Shown: positions 1 to 13,618 of the stretch, one piece after another
Numbering within the stretch: the stretch's first letter is position 1
Layout: every line of letters begins with the position of its first letter
Origin: Omphalotus guepiniiformis
Lineage: Eukaryota > Basidiomycota > Agaricomycetes > Agaricales > Omphalotaceae
Length of the DNA: 64,000 bases
NCBI GenBank assembly: GCA_028554645.1
Contig: JAQOOI010000064.1
Span: 744,001 to 808,000, forward strand
Direction: 5' to 3'
Translations under genes and position numbers: made by a program
Notes under the pieces: generated by a model
What the model was told of the DNA's origin: nothing
Databases searched by the model: none
The model's input: only the letters and a program-made list of their open reading frames with translations

Positions 1-1260
<1,260 letters not shown>

Positions 1261-2558
1261 TGTTAATGAAGATTTGTTTAAATGGGTTTTTTTGAAGGAT
1301 ATGATGTGGGTCGTTACTGCTTTATGGACTTTTCTGGAGCTGTTGGAATGCCTTTAGAGAACTGCGCCAAAATTGTGAGAAGAGAAAGAAGAAAAACGTA
1401 CACGAGAGAGCAACAAACAACCGCTCGAAAATATATAAAATGGATTTTATATGATTTTTACGCGTTTTAGGCTGGCAAAAAAGACGATATGTTAAGCATG
1501 GAGGACAGATAGTGTATGAAATCGACGACGTACCTTTAGGTGGGGGATAGAGAAATCAGAAACACTGATTCATTTTATTTATTCATGGCGATTAACTTTC
1601 GCACGCTCGAGTTGCCATAAACGTACAATCGTCTCCTTTGTCGCCACAACTGGGGCCACTGCTAGGCCACTGAACCCTGCAGGCTTATTGTCATGATCAG
1701 AGGCTTGCACAATGCAATAAGTAAACCAGAAATGCAGAATGCGAGATGTTCACAAGGTATACATAGTCAGCATATACATCATTGTTCGGTCCTTCATTGC
1801 TGAACCACCTTGATACATATACACCGCGGATGTATGACGAGACTGAGCTTCGTCAAGCGCCGCTGCTCGAAGTTAGCGTGCTTCTGGTGCTTTGGGGCCG
1901 AAAAGTGCAGTTCGGAAATTAGATGTTCTGCGTCCGCATAGCGATACTAAAATAGAGAAGAGCGCAAGGAAGCCTCGACACAGAAAAACTCAATAGACCC
2001 AAGAAGATTGCGTTCGCCAGTGAGTCACAAGTGGCTAAGAAAAGAAGGATCCATTGTTTAATTTATGCATTGACTAGCTATAGCTAACAACGTATGCGCG
2101 ACGTGTCAAAAAAGAAAAAAAGGTGTTATGGAATGGTCGGTTCCCATAAGCAAAATTCGCGTTTCCATCCACCCGTAGAAGATGAGAAAAAGAATCCATG
2201 GTATTCTAAGTGTGCTAAGAGTTCTACAGAGGACTTGCAGGAGGATTTGAAAGGGAACATGGAAAGAAATTGAGAATTCTACTGTTCGTCTGACTCTGTT
2301 CGTTGGGGGCGGTTGTTTGGTAGCTCGGGGAAGTACAAACAAGGTTAGCAGCGAACAAAAGTGCCTGCCGGAGATTGCCGAAAGAAATAAAGTCCGGGGA
2401 ATAGACTGGAAACGAACTTGTTCCCTTTTCCTTTCTTCTTCGTGCCCTCCTCGTGCTCGACCCGCCGAACTAACTTCTCGTTAGTCTTTCTTTCTTTATA
2501 AAAGACCCTCTTTCTCTCTTTTTACTTCCCGTCGTTACTCCCACAAACGATCTCAACG
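1261..2558. promoter_or_regulatory. Divergent intergenic region between PAB1 and the loosenin gene
   Basis: This 1.3-kb stretch has no convincing coding sequence. It holds the 5' regions of PAB1 (leftward) and the secreted-protein gene (rightward). Near the right end a TATAAAA box lies at 2497-2503, about 55 bp before the ATG at 2559, followed by a pyrimidine-rich tract (CT runs at about 2504-2540). This is the usual layout of highly expressed fungal promoters. The short ORF at 2106-2342 has biased, low-complexity composition and no splice context, so I do not call it a gene. Confidence 0.5.
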
Positions 2559-3875
2559 ATGTTCGCCCTCTCCATCGCCACTCTCGCTTTTTCTGCTCTC
2601 TCTGCTGTCAATGGTTATGTCGTCCCAAGGAAAGAGGCTCCTGCTACCTATGCTACTGGTTACCTCGAAGACTATCAGGTTTATCACGCCCGATATCTTG
2701 CACTAGGGTGCCAGTTCCAGCACAACAACCAGACTTTCTTCGGTGCATGCTGTCGTCCCATGTTGGTGCGTTTTACATCTCGTCAAATCTGTCTTTCAAC
2801 CTTTTTTTCCCTAACCTTTGGGCGCATACATACAGGCTACTGAGACCTTGGAGACCGCACGCCCTTCTTGGTGCATTCCCTCGGCTTCAGCATCAGCCTC
2901 TGCTAGCGCTGCAGAGCCCACTTCGACGGTAACTACTCCTGCTGACGGCGATGACGACTGCGATGATGGTGACGACTCCGACAACGCGTCTTCTTCCTCT
3001 GCTGATGATTCAGATGATGATGACCAAGATTGCGATGACGGTGAAGACGATGCTGATTCATCATCGTCTGTTCCGTCTTTCTCTTCTACTCCTACCCCTT
3101 CTACATCCGCGTTCGTTACGACCAGTACACAGTCGATTCACTCCGAGGCACCATCTACCTCCTCCCCCGCCCACACAACTTCTCCTTCTGCTGTTCACGC
3201 TTCCTCAAGTTCTTCCACTCCTCCGCCTGCTCCCTCTACCTCTTCGTCGTCCGCACAGGCAAAACCCACCGGTTCCTCTTCCTCTTCCAGCTTTGGGGAG
3301 CTAATCACAGGTGGCCAGTAAGTTCAGGTCTTACATTTCAGCTACTCAACCCTGACGATCCTTACTCCAGTGGAACATTCTTCCTCCAGAACGGCGTCGC
3401 TGGCGCTTGCGGCACGGTAAGTGTCTGTCACCGCTGCTTTTCGTTGGTACTGACATGGAATTAGGTGCATAGCGATCAGGACCTCATCGTAGCCGTCGGT
3501 ACGTCCTCGCACGTCAGCGATTAGACACCCGACCTTAGCACTCATTTTGACTGATTGTCGACTCGGCTCGTTACGGTAACACTGGTGACAGGTCACCGCT
3601 TTGTGGCAAGACTGTCAAGATTACTGCCAACGGAAAGGTAAAGCCGAATAGCTCCACCAAGTCATTCTCCCAAACTTATATACTTGGCAGACCGAGACCG
3701 CCGTTGTGGCAGATGCGTGCCCGACCTGCGACAACGGTAACTCTCTGGACATGTCTAAGGGTCTCTTCTTGAAGTTCGCGGCTCTCTCTGTGGGCCTTCT
3801 TAACAGTACGTCAATACTGTTTACATCATGCTTGATACTGATGGTTTGGCAGTTGAGTGGCAGATGGAGAATTAG
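2559..3875 (+). CDS. Secreted loosenin/expansin-like double-psi beta-barrel protein with acidic Ser/Asp-rich linker
   Basis: This is a probable extracellular cell-wall-active protein of the loosenin (single-domain expansin-like, RlpA-like barrel) type. A signal peptide fits residues 1-19 (MFALSIATLAFSALSAVNG). A short Cys-containing N-terminal segment follows, then a long Ser/Thr/Pro-rich linker that includes a strongly acidic Asp/Glu stretch (about 2945-3060) with two embedded Cys. The C-terminal barrel starts with GTFFLQNGVAGACGT (3371-3417), continues with SARYGNTGDRSPLCGKTVKI (3571-3630), and has the family hallmark VVADACPTCDNGNSLDMS (about 3700-3760). It ends IEWQMEN-stop at 3873-3875. 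There is no CBM63 domain, which separates it from full expansins. Introns follow residue L (about 2766) and others lie in the barrel. One junction (about 3500-3571) lacks an AG at the expected acceptor, so the exact structure there is uncertain; see the findings. Confidence 0.82.
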
Positions 3876-4959
3876 AGCCACCCTTCCTGACTTGCCCACC
3901 CCTTCCTTTTTCTTTCTCCCTTTATTTTGTTTCCTGGCTCTCGAAGTGCCCGCAGGCTAGTCCTTTCATGCGTTGGGGCCGAGTTACGGGCAGCACTGAA
4001 CGATTTTGAAGCTTGAAGACTACGCGGCAGAGCATGCATATGGCTATGCTAATGAATACGAGACTTTCATGACCTGGCGTTGCCGACGAATCATCTCCTA
4101 TTGCCACTGGTGGATCCGCGTACTGTTCACCCTCTTGGTTCTTGTGTTTGCCCTTCCCCATTGTTTCTACCTGTCCGCTCAGCCGGCAATAGCTCTTATT
4201 TCTTGTATTCCTCCCGCGTCGTATTTACACGATTTCTGTTTCTTGTCGCTCCGCTATTGTTATCAGTTTTATGTTTTCTTGGGAATTAGATTTTTCTTCC
4301 ACTGGGCAGTGTAGCATTTTCGTGGCCATCAAATGTTCAGTTGTACTGTACATACGTAACGTTGCTGAATTCGAGTTGTGTGGAATGTTTGGCTCATTCT
4401 TGATGTCATTGCCTGTACTGTGTAGTAATGGCGGGAAAAGGTAAATTACTGATGAATGAGGCAGACATTTGAGGGGAGGATGGTAGCTTCTTCTGCTGTA
4501 CATGTGTGTCTGGATATCACTGTCATACAGCCGCTTCCTCTCCTTTCTTTTCGTGTCTTGGGCACATTGTCTTGCATTCGTCTGCAACGTTTTCTTCCGC
4601 GTTCCTAAGATAATGACTCGCGTATGTATGTAGGTCCACATATACTAGTTATATCACTGTCTTGGGAGACCGTTACTTGTAGCGTGCCTTGAATCCGGAA
4701 CGACTCTGGTATTACTCAGATTACTCTGGCCTGCTCTGGCAGGCTCTGGACACCCCACTTATAAAACAGAGTAGTTGTGGGGAAATATAAAATAAGGAAA
4801 TATTGAATTCTGACATGATTTTTGTCCCGTGACCACGATCTACCCCAAAGTTCGCCGCGTTTATTTGGGATCCCGAGTACACCCTAGTCCAGCCTTAGTC
4901 CACTGTGCCCAGCATCTACGCCTCCCCCTCTTCCTCTCCTCGTCGGCCTTCACACAGTT
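3876..4959. other. Intergenic: loosenin 3' region and adenylate kinase promoter
   Basis: No supported gene. The minus ORF at 4225-4641 reads as low-complexity basic sequence without domain or splice signals. A cluster of CTCTGG-type words with a small palindrome (CCTGCTCTGGCAGG) lies at about 4708-4752, and a TATAAAA sequence follows at 4760-4766, about 190 bp before the adenylate kinase ATG. The TATA-like box is a plausible promoter element. The function of the CTCTGG words is unknown. Confidence 0.4.
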
Positions 4960-6199
4960 ATGCAGTCTGTCCAGCTCAATCCTCTTCATTCCCGCCGAAG
5001 TTTCGGCCTGCTGGGTCAAAGTTATGCAGCTGCATCTCACGTGCCTAGGCGGGCAATATCGTCCACCGCTTCCTATTTGTTCCTCAACACCTTGCGTCCT
5101 GTTGCTCATGATATTGACCATGACCAGCATGAGTCACGACATGGTCGTATGTTGCGCATGCTAATGTTTGGGAAACCTGGTGCGGGGAAGGGCACGTTGA
5201 GCGGTAGACTGGTTAGGAAGTATGACATCGTGTCGTTGTCCACTGGGGATTTGCTGAGGATGCATATTCAGGACAGGTGGGTTTCTCGTGTTCAGACATG
5301 CTGTATCATGGTCCGCGTGAACATGCTGAGGATCATGAACGCTCAAGCTGACATATGGTACTTGTCATCATTACTTTATCATTCAGGACAGAAGTGGGTC
5401 GACAAGCCGAGGAGATAGTCGCCCAAGGAGGACTTGTTCCTGATGAACTCATGCTCAAGGTTGTAACCAGCAAGCTTGACTTACTACACAACAAGCACTG
5501 GATCTTGGATGGATTTCCCCGCACGCTGGCCCAGGGTGAATTATTAGACGCGCATCTAAAGTACGTGTGATCGTCAAAACCCCGCTTTCAGTCTGTTCAT
5601 TCCCGGCAGTAAACAACACACACCGTTAAGCTTGGTCGTGAACCTCGACGTCCCTGACGAAGTTATTCTGAGTCGTATCTCGGACAGATGGGTCCACCTT
5701 CCTTCGGGTCGGGTGTACAATATGTCATATAACCGCCCCAAGGTCGAAGGTTTTGATGATGAGACTGGTGAACCGTTAACCAAGAGACCGGATGACAATC
5801 CCGTACGTTAGCTCTTCATTACTTTTACTCGAAACTCATGCACTTGTGGTGTAGGAAATATTCGCTCGCCGTCTCACCAAGTTTTACTCTACAACCTCCC
5901 CCCTCCTTTCATATTATGCGCAGTCAGCCCAGAAACGCGGTTCCACCTCTCCTCATCGCAGTCCTCACCAGCATCCACATCAGCTCGCGTTCCCCGACGT
6001 ACCTCCTCATCGGCTGATCCTTGAATCCATATCTGGCACTACTTCGGACGAGATATGGCCCAAGCTAGAAAAGATCGTCAAGAAATCTTTTCCAGGTTTA
6101 AAGGAGCGTGCGGAAAGTGTCGAGGCGCGAAAGCGGCATAGTCTTAGTGATGCAATCGCTGCTGGGACCCGCTTAGGTATTGGTATCACATCAAAGTAG
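4960..6199 (+). CDS. ADK2: Mitochondrial GTP:AMP phosphotransferase (adenylate kinase 3 type)
   Basis: Transfers phosphate from GTP (or ATP) to AMP in the mitochondrial matrix. Four exons (4960-5276, 5387-5560, 5610-5802, 5855-6199) sum to 1029 nt, or 342 residues. The first about 60 residues are rich in Arg/Ser/Ala and hydrophobic positions, fitting a mitochondrial presequence. Then come the P-loop [19 protein letters not shown], the AMP-binding STGDLLR, the [12 protein letters not shown] motif, and the LID region with [19 protein letters not shown] and PSGRVYN. The LID reads [20 protein letters not shown] without a four-Cys zinc site, as in eukaryotic AK3. The C-terminal extension of about 40 residues, with a Ser/His/Pro stretch before it, is longer than in the basic family. 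The ATG at 4960 gives the presequence; shorter starts would remove it. Confidence 0.92.
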
Positions 6200-6445
6200 A
6201 TACATTTTCACCATATTGTTCTCATTCTACTACTTGCCTCTTCTTGTCGTTCAACTCCTCACTTTCTTTAGTGTATTTTTATATTCTTTTCACTTTCAAA
6301 GTACTGTATGCTTTCCTTGATTACGATCTCATGGTTTTTATCGGATGATGATGATTCAGCCTTTGTATCGTGAGCCCGAGTCTGACTCGAATAATTCAGA
6401 ATTGTAAAGTATGCAGTGTGACCGTACAAATATATCTGTATCATT

Positions 6446-7496
6446 TCAGTGCATACCTGGAAATGCCAAATCAGTACAACGCAAAGCGGTAGTATACTGC
6501 GCACCATACATTTTAACGACGTATAGACCGTCTGGTAACCCTTCCTGCACTTGTTCTTTGACCAACCGTAATCCAGCTCTGTTGAAAGCTGATTTCCAAG
6601 CCATATCCGACCTGCACATGATCAATACAAGCATCGCACTTCCTGAGGATTAGAAGTAGCTTACCTTGTATAGCTGGAGTCCTCATCATCAAAGATCGAC
6701 ACCGGTCCTCCGTCATGCGTATCTGAACACACGTTCTCCTTTACTACAATATGACTTTTGCCCGTCTTTCCACCTGCGCTTGGATCCCTCAGTCCCTTCT
6801 GGCTACGCTGAAGGAAAGCCACGAGATCATCGTCATTTAGATGGCCAAGACACCATTGACACCATATGATATCAAAGCCAGAATCTATATCTGAAAGACG
6901 CTCGTCTTCAGATTCCGAGCGTTCTCCTATCCTATCAATAAATGTCACAGAAAGCGAGGTGTCTCGGCTGGTAAGAGGATGCGATGGATCAAAGGCTTGT
7001 AGTGATCCTTGAATGAAAGTGACGCTTTTTGATTTGTTAGCGAGACCAGGCCAATGAATCGCATGCCCACGGTGATTGGAAGATGGCTCAGCAGCGCTCC
7101 TTCTTGCATTCTTCAGTGCCTCTTGTATGAATGGTGTCACAGGTTCGAGCAGGCAGACTTGATCGACTAGATGAAGCAGAACATCAGATGTAACGCGACC
7201 AACACCAGCTCCCACGTCCAGGGCGCGTATTGGACGCTCTTTCGTGGGTGAGTTAAGAAGTTTTAGGGCAGATGGAACAGTCGAGAGTTCCGGATAGAGG
7301 TGAAGCAGGAGAAGACGAGATCCTAGGGCATCTATGCGAGGAAGAGACTGCAGCAGTGAATGAAGCAACACGAGATGATTAAGGAGATTGAACATACACC
7401 AGTGCCATAACCACCGAGTACACCGTCTACGGTAGCAGGCTGAGATGTCCAATACTGAATACCGTCTTCAATATTAGGCTGCTCGACTGCCGCCAT
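6446..7496 (-). CDS. TAE1: Alpha-N-terminal protein methyltransferase (NTMT1/Tae1 family)
   Basis: SAM-dependent enzyme that methylates the alpha-amino group of proteins beginning X-Pro-Lys after Met removal, notably ribosomal proteins. Exon 1 (7398-7496) encodes MAAVEQPNIEDGIQYWTSQP and ends in GGYGTG. After an intron the sequence continues SLPRIDALGSR. Motif I is RALDVGAGVGRVTSDVL, followed by the acidic LLEPV. The family signature FDIIWCQWCLGHLNDDDLVA and the later IVVKENVCSD are clear. The last exon ends with RLVKEQVQEGLPDGLYVVKM and a short tail. An insertion of about 60 residues between the SAM motifs (containing SESEDERLSDID) makes it longer than human NTMT1. The start ATG lies only 60 bp from the divergent CSM3 ATG. 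Confidence 0.92.
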
Positions 7497-7556
7497 CGTC
7501 GACGCACTGGACCAAAAGCTCTTCACGTAAACAACAGACAACAACGCGCTCTTGCA
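7497..7556. promoter_or_regulatory. 60-bp bidirectional spacer between TAE1 and CSM3 start codons
   Basis: The two start codons face away from each other with only 60 bp between them. The spacer must hold both 5' leaders, or the promoters must overlap the opposite coding region. It contains an AACGCGC sequence that resembles, but does not match, the MluI cell-cycle box ACGCGT. Confidence 0.5.
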
Positions 7557-9092
7557 ATGGACCTCTGGAACGACGACGAGCTTATCGAGGACGCTCCTTC
7601 TTCTCGTCCTACTACTTCTGCCTCAGCTTCGTCTTCACATTCTTCCGATATCCCTCTCTTTCTTCCTGACGCTGACAGTGACGACGATGATAACCACACC
7701 TCAGATGTGGCCCACAATCCACCGCCAGAGAACATAGACGTCGATGACATCTTCAATAGCGCCTTAGCAGACGATGATGTCTTCAACTACGAACCTATCT
7801 CGCGCCCCGTACTCGACAGAGTGGCTGCTGAAAAAAATGCACGAGCCAAATATCGTAGTATGCCCATGCCAAAGCTTCCTCAGCACGAAATATTACCTAG
7901 CAGTTCTCCTCCGCCTGATGAAGGTGCAGATGGAATTGGAAAGAGCGGAGACGTCAAAGGCAAAGGCAAATCGAATGGCGCCGGAGAGAAAAAGCGTAGG
8001 CCGATGAGACTAGATGAGGCAAGGTTAATCGGACCTACTGGATTTCCTCAACTTATCCAAGATACCAAGAATTTCAAAATAAAGGGGAAGGGGCATGAGG
8101 TGCGCACTGGTGCTTTCGCGACGCGTTAAACGCGACTGAAGATAACATTCTGACGCGTCTTACTTGTGATAGGCGCAGGATCTCAAACGGTTGCTGCAAG
8201 TTTACCAGTACTGGTCCCATAGAATGTATCCAAAATCTCAGTTTCGGGACACAGTTGAACGCATAGAAAAACTCTGCCATTCCAAACGTATGCATGTATG
8301 TATCACTTATTGTTTTACGGTGTTGATACGTGCGTCCTTACCAGGTTGAGGACATAGAACCAACTCGGTATGTGGAGAGATGAAGCTCACGGAAAAGCAC
8401 CCGCTGTCGCTGAAAGTGACGAGGAAGAAGACAACACGAACTTAAGCCAACCTGATGGCGACGGAGAACATCCCGATGGCGTCCCTTCAAGACGAGCATC
8501 ATCTTCTGCTCCAAGCTCGGATGCAGCAATATATGCACCATCTTCACCTGGCGCAGCTACTCGTCCCCCATCATCCAGAGGCACGTCCAGTGCGCCAGAC
8601 GACCTCGACGATGAAAACTTGGCAGCGGTGTTGATGGAGATGGAGCAAGAGGATGCGCGGAAAAAGCCGACGACGAGCTCTGCCAAGGGCGATACAGCTG
8701 GGAATTGGATGGAAATAGATGAAGACGCAGATGATTGGGGGGCATTTGACGATGTTCATGGGTTCAACGATGCTGCTACAAGAAGTATGCTCCCCGATGC
8801 TGCCGCGAAGAGTCTACTGAGTGCCGGGGCTAATGTCGCGATTCCAGATGAAGATGAAGAGATGTGGGAGATGGTGCGAGAAATGGAAGCAGAGACAGCT
8901 CAGAAGAGTGCCACTGTGTCTGCAGGAATTCACTCTGGAGGAGATATGGATTCAAACATGGACTCTGGTACGACCAACGGCGATTCTTCTGTACTCTCAA
9001 ATGCCGGAGCATCCGAGTCCATAGAAGCCCAACCGTCGAATGTCAAAAATACATCGACGACAGAGGAAGCACTCGAAGATATGTACTGTTGA
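7557..9092 (+). CDS. CSM3: Replication fork protection complex subunit Csm3/Swi3 (TIPIN homologue)
   Basis: Partner of Tof1/Swi1 (Timeless) that stabilises stalled replication forks. Four exons (7557-8099, 8179-8295, 8345-8367, 8417-9092) sum to 1359 nt, or 452 residues. The acidic Ser-rich N-terminus has FNSALADDDVFNYEP. The Swi3 domain spans about residues 140-225, with RLIGPTGFPQLIQDTKNFKI, KGKGHE, DLKRLLQVYQYWSHRMYPK and RIEKLCHSKRM. The C-terminal half is acidic and low in order. A 49-nt intron at 8368-8416 is required: without it the 23-nt exon reads into TGA within 5 codons. Its removal joins VEDIEPTR to DEEEDN in frame. The upstream neighbour is TAE1, sharing a 60-bp spacer. Confidence 0.9.
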
Positions 9093-9468
9093 AGTCAATT
9101 GTATACTCTACATGTAATATACCCCACTGTATGACCTACTTAATGTATGTTCTAATACCAATATCACTAAATGTGAGAACAGCAAGGTACTCAGACTATG
9201 GCACTTAAGAGGGAAACTTAGGCTGGACGCAATTTACACAACCAATGATTTGTGTCTATAATCACGACAAGAAATGAAAATGCACAAGGATGATAGGGTA
9301 GGGCAAATTAGGTATGACCTGTAAGGACAATAAACTCTACATCTACAAAAGGCGCATCTAATCATGCAACGACGAGCAAGTACAGTCAAGAATTCTGGAC
9401 ATGAGCTCAAGCAACATTGACGGCTATAACAGTAACAATGGCAAGTGTCCCAAAATCAGCGTACCCGA
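9093..9468. other. Convergent 3' regions of CSM3 and DBP2
   Basis: About 375 bp between two stop codons facing each other. It is AT-rich, with no ORF or repeat that I can support. It probably holds the two 3' UTRs and polyadenylation signals. Confidence 0.5.
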
Positions 9469-12125
<2,657 letters not shown>

Positions 12126-12308
12126 GAAACCAAGCGGTTAGCACATACAGTTGCATTTATGAATAGGATTTACCATGTCTATGATTCTATGAGAATTGAA
12201 AGACGAGAGAAAGTACAAAGAAGAGAAAGAGAAAAAAGAACGATGTCACAAGTAACAGGGTGTCACACGTGTTCATTGGAAGCGGGCATTGTCGGTGACA
12301 GTGATAAC

Positions 12309-13178
12309 ATGATCCACCAACGTTGGTGGGCGACCTTTGCTCAGGTTGCTCAGCCTCGTCTACAATGTAGACTTGCTTCCACTGCTAGCTCATCTACTGG
12401 TGAATCTTTTTCATTTCCAACTCATTCCAAACCATCACCACATGAGATATTTCATCTGCCCTATGGCTGCTCCCAGAAGGAAATCAAAGCTCGATGTAAG
12501 TAGGGAGTAAATTACTCCTCAGCATTTGTCTCATATCACCTTCATTAGACTACGATCTTGTTCGTCAACATCATCCTGATTCTCCCTCTTGCCGGCTTAT
12601 TCCTTCTGCGGAACGACATGCAAGGTTTCAGGCCATCACCGCTGCCTACGATTCCCTGAGGAAGGGCAAACTTTCATCAAACCTTGCAAATGCTAGTATG
12701 TTTGATGATTACGCAGAGGAAATTGCAAAGCGCAAGCACATGTATTATAAACACCAACATGGTCGACACTATGGTCCTCATCGATCAAGCCGTGAAACTC
12801 CTGGATATGCACCGCGATTTGAGTGGGATAGCAATCCAGATGACAGATGGAAGGATCATATGATTATTGCGTTTGGTTTTGTGGTGTGTTTTATTCACCT
12901 ACCGGTTGCTGATATGGCTGTTCTTCGTGGGCTTATTGTTTGACGTTGTACACGGACAGTCTCTTGCCCTCGGTATCGCTCCTGGGTTGTTCTTGTTTCC
13001 AAAGCATATGAAGCAGCGCCATAATGATGCAGTCATGAATCTGTCTCAAGCGGAGCTTGAGGCACGCGAAATTGGCGAACAGAGAAGGATAGAGATGAAG
13101 AATAGGCTTAAAGGCTTGAAATCTCAAAGCTCAAGCCAGGGATCCTCGCCGGCTGACCTCAAGCCTGAACCAGATTAG
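12309..13178 (+). CDS. Mitochondrial J-domain protein with one membrane segment
   Basis: Probable Hsp70 co-chaperone anchored in a mitochondrial membrane. Three exons (12309-12495, 12549-12883, 12960-13178) sum to 741 nt, or 246 residues. The N-terminus (MIHQRWWATFAQVAQPRLQC) is basic and amphipathic with an RLAST cleavage-like site. The J-domain follows from about residue 40: HEIFHLPYGCSQKEIKARYY, then LVRQHHPDSPS with the diagnostic HPD, then RFQAITAAYDSLR. Near residue 165 a hydrophobic helix (MIIAFGFVSLALGIAPGLFL) crosses the last intron, and a charged C-terminal helix follows. An earlier in-frame ATG at 12159 would add a Lys/Arg-rich extension. I prefer 12309 because it exposes the presequence. 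The second exon junction restores a Tyr codon. I cannot assign a specific yeast orthologue. Confidence 0.78.
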
Positions 13179-13618
13179 TGACTGTATTAGGGCTCAATGC
13201 ATCCATAGACTCATAGATCAGAATTGTATACTATTTATCTGGTCAAGCTATAATAAAATAAGTTTCATTAACAGCTAAAGTCCTTAGAACGCCCTCAGAT
13301 TTCATAGCTGGTCTTTTGAGTCTTGAAGGTCCCCGTGAGCTGAACACAAGTTTTGTGGTGTGGTATAGGAGCCGAGCAAGCTTCTATCAAATGGATCATG
13401 CAATTGTCATGGACAGTCTTGCATTACACGGTCCTTAAGGGCAAGTTGAGAATGTTGGATCATGACAATTGCATGACCTCTATTACTTTTTGTCCTAGCC
13501 ATTCACAGACAATCTTGCAGGAATTTTAATAGTGACAACCATCCAGAGTGTGTTTATATCCCACGATGTGAACAAAACTAGTAGTAGTATAGACAGTACT
13601 GTTCGAAAACTGCGAGTG
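13179..13618. other. Convergent 3' regions with a 16-bp inverted repeat
   Basis: This 440-bp region lies between the J-domain and CMR1 stops. It contains perfect 16-bp inverted arms, TCATGCAATTGTCATG at 13396-13411 and its complement at 13461-13476, separated by 49 bp. Both arms are preceded by GGA, so GGATCATG also occurs as a direct repeat. Otherwise I see nothing but AT-rich 3' flanks. Confidence 0.5.
13396..13476. repeat. Inverted repeat, 16-bp arms with 49-bp loop
   Basis: The arm sequences CATGACAATTGCATGA (13461-13476) and its reverse complement (13396-13411) match at all 16 positions. Each arm is itself nearly palindromic around CAATTG. The transcript could form a hairpin in the 3' UTR of either flanking gene, or the site could be a remnant of a small inverted-repeat element. 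No target-site duplication is evident. Confidence 0.6.

Noticed and set aside
2951..3304. Leu/Pro-rich plus-strand ORF inside the loosenin linker
   Set aside because: Frame shadow of the Ser/Asp-rich linker; repeated TC-rich codons give Leu/Pro runs.
4225..4641. 138-codon minus-strand ORF
   Set aside because: No domain, biased basic composition, no splice or promoter context; lies in the 3' region of the loosenin gene.
12159..12308. Upstream in-frame ATG for the J-domain protein
   Set aside because: It adds a Lys/Arg/Glu-rich segment in front of a clear mitochondrial presequence; the ATG at 12309 is more likely, although transcript data could change this.
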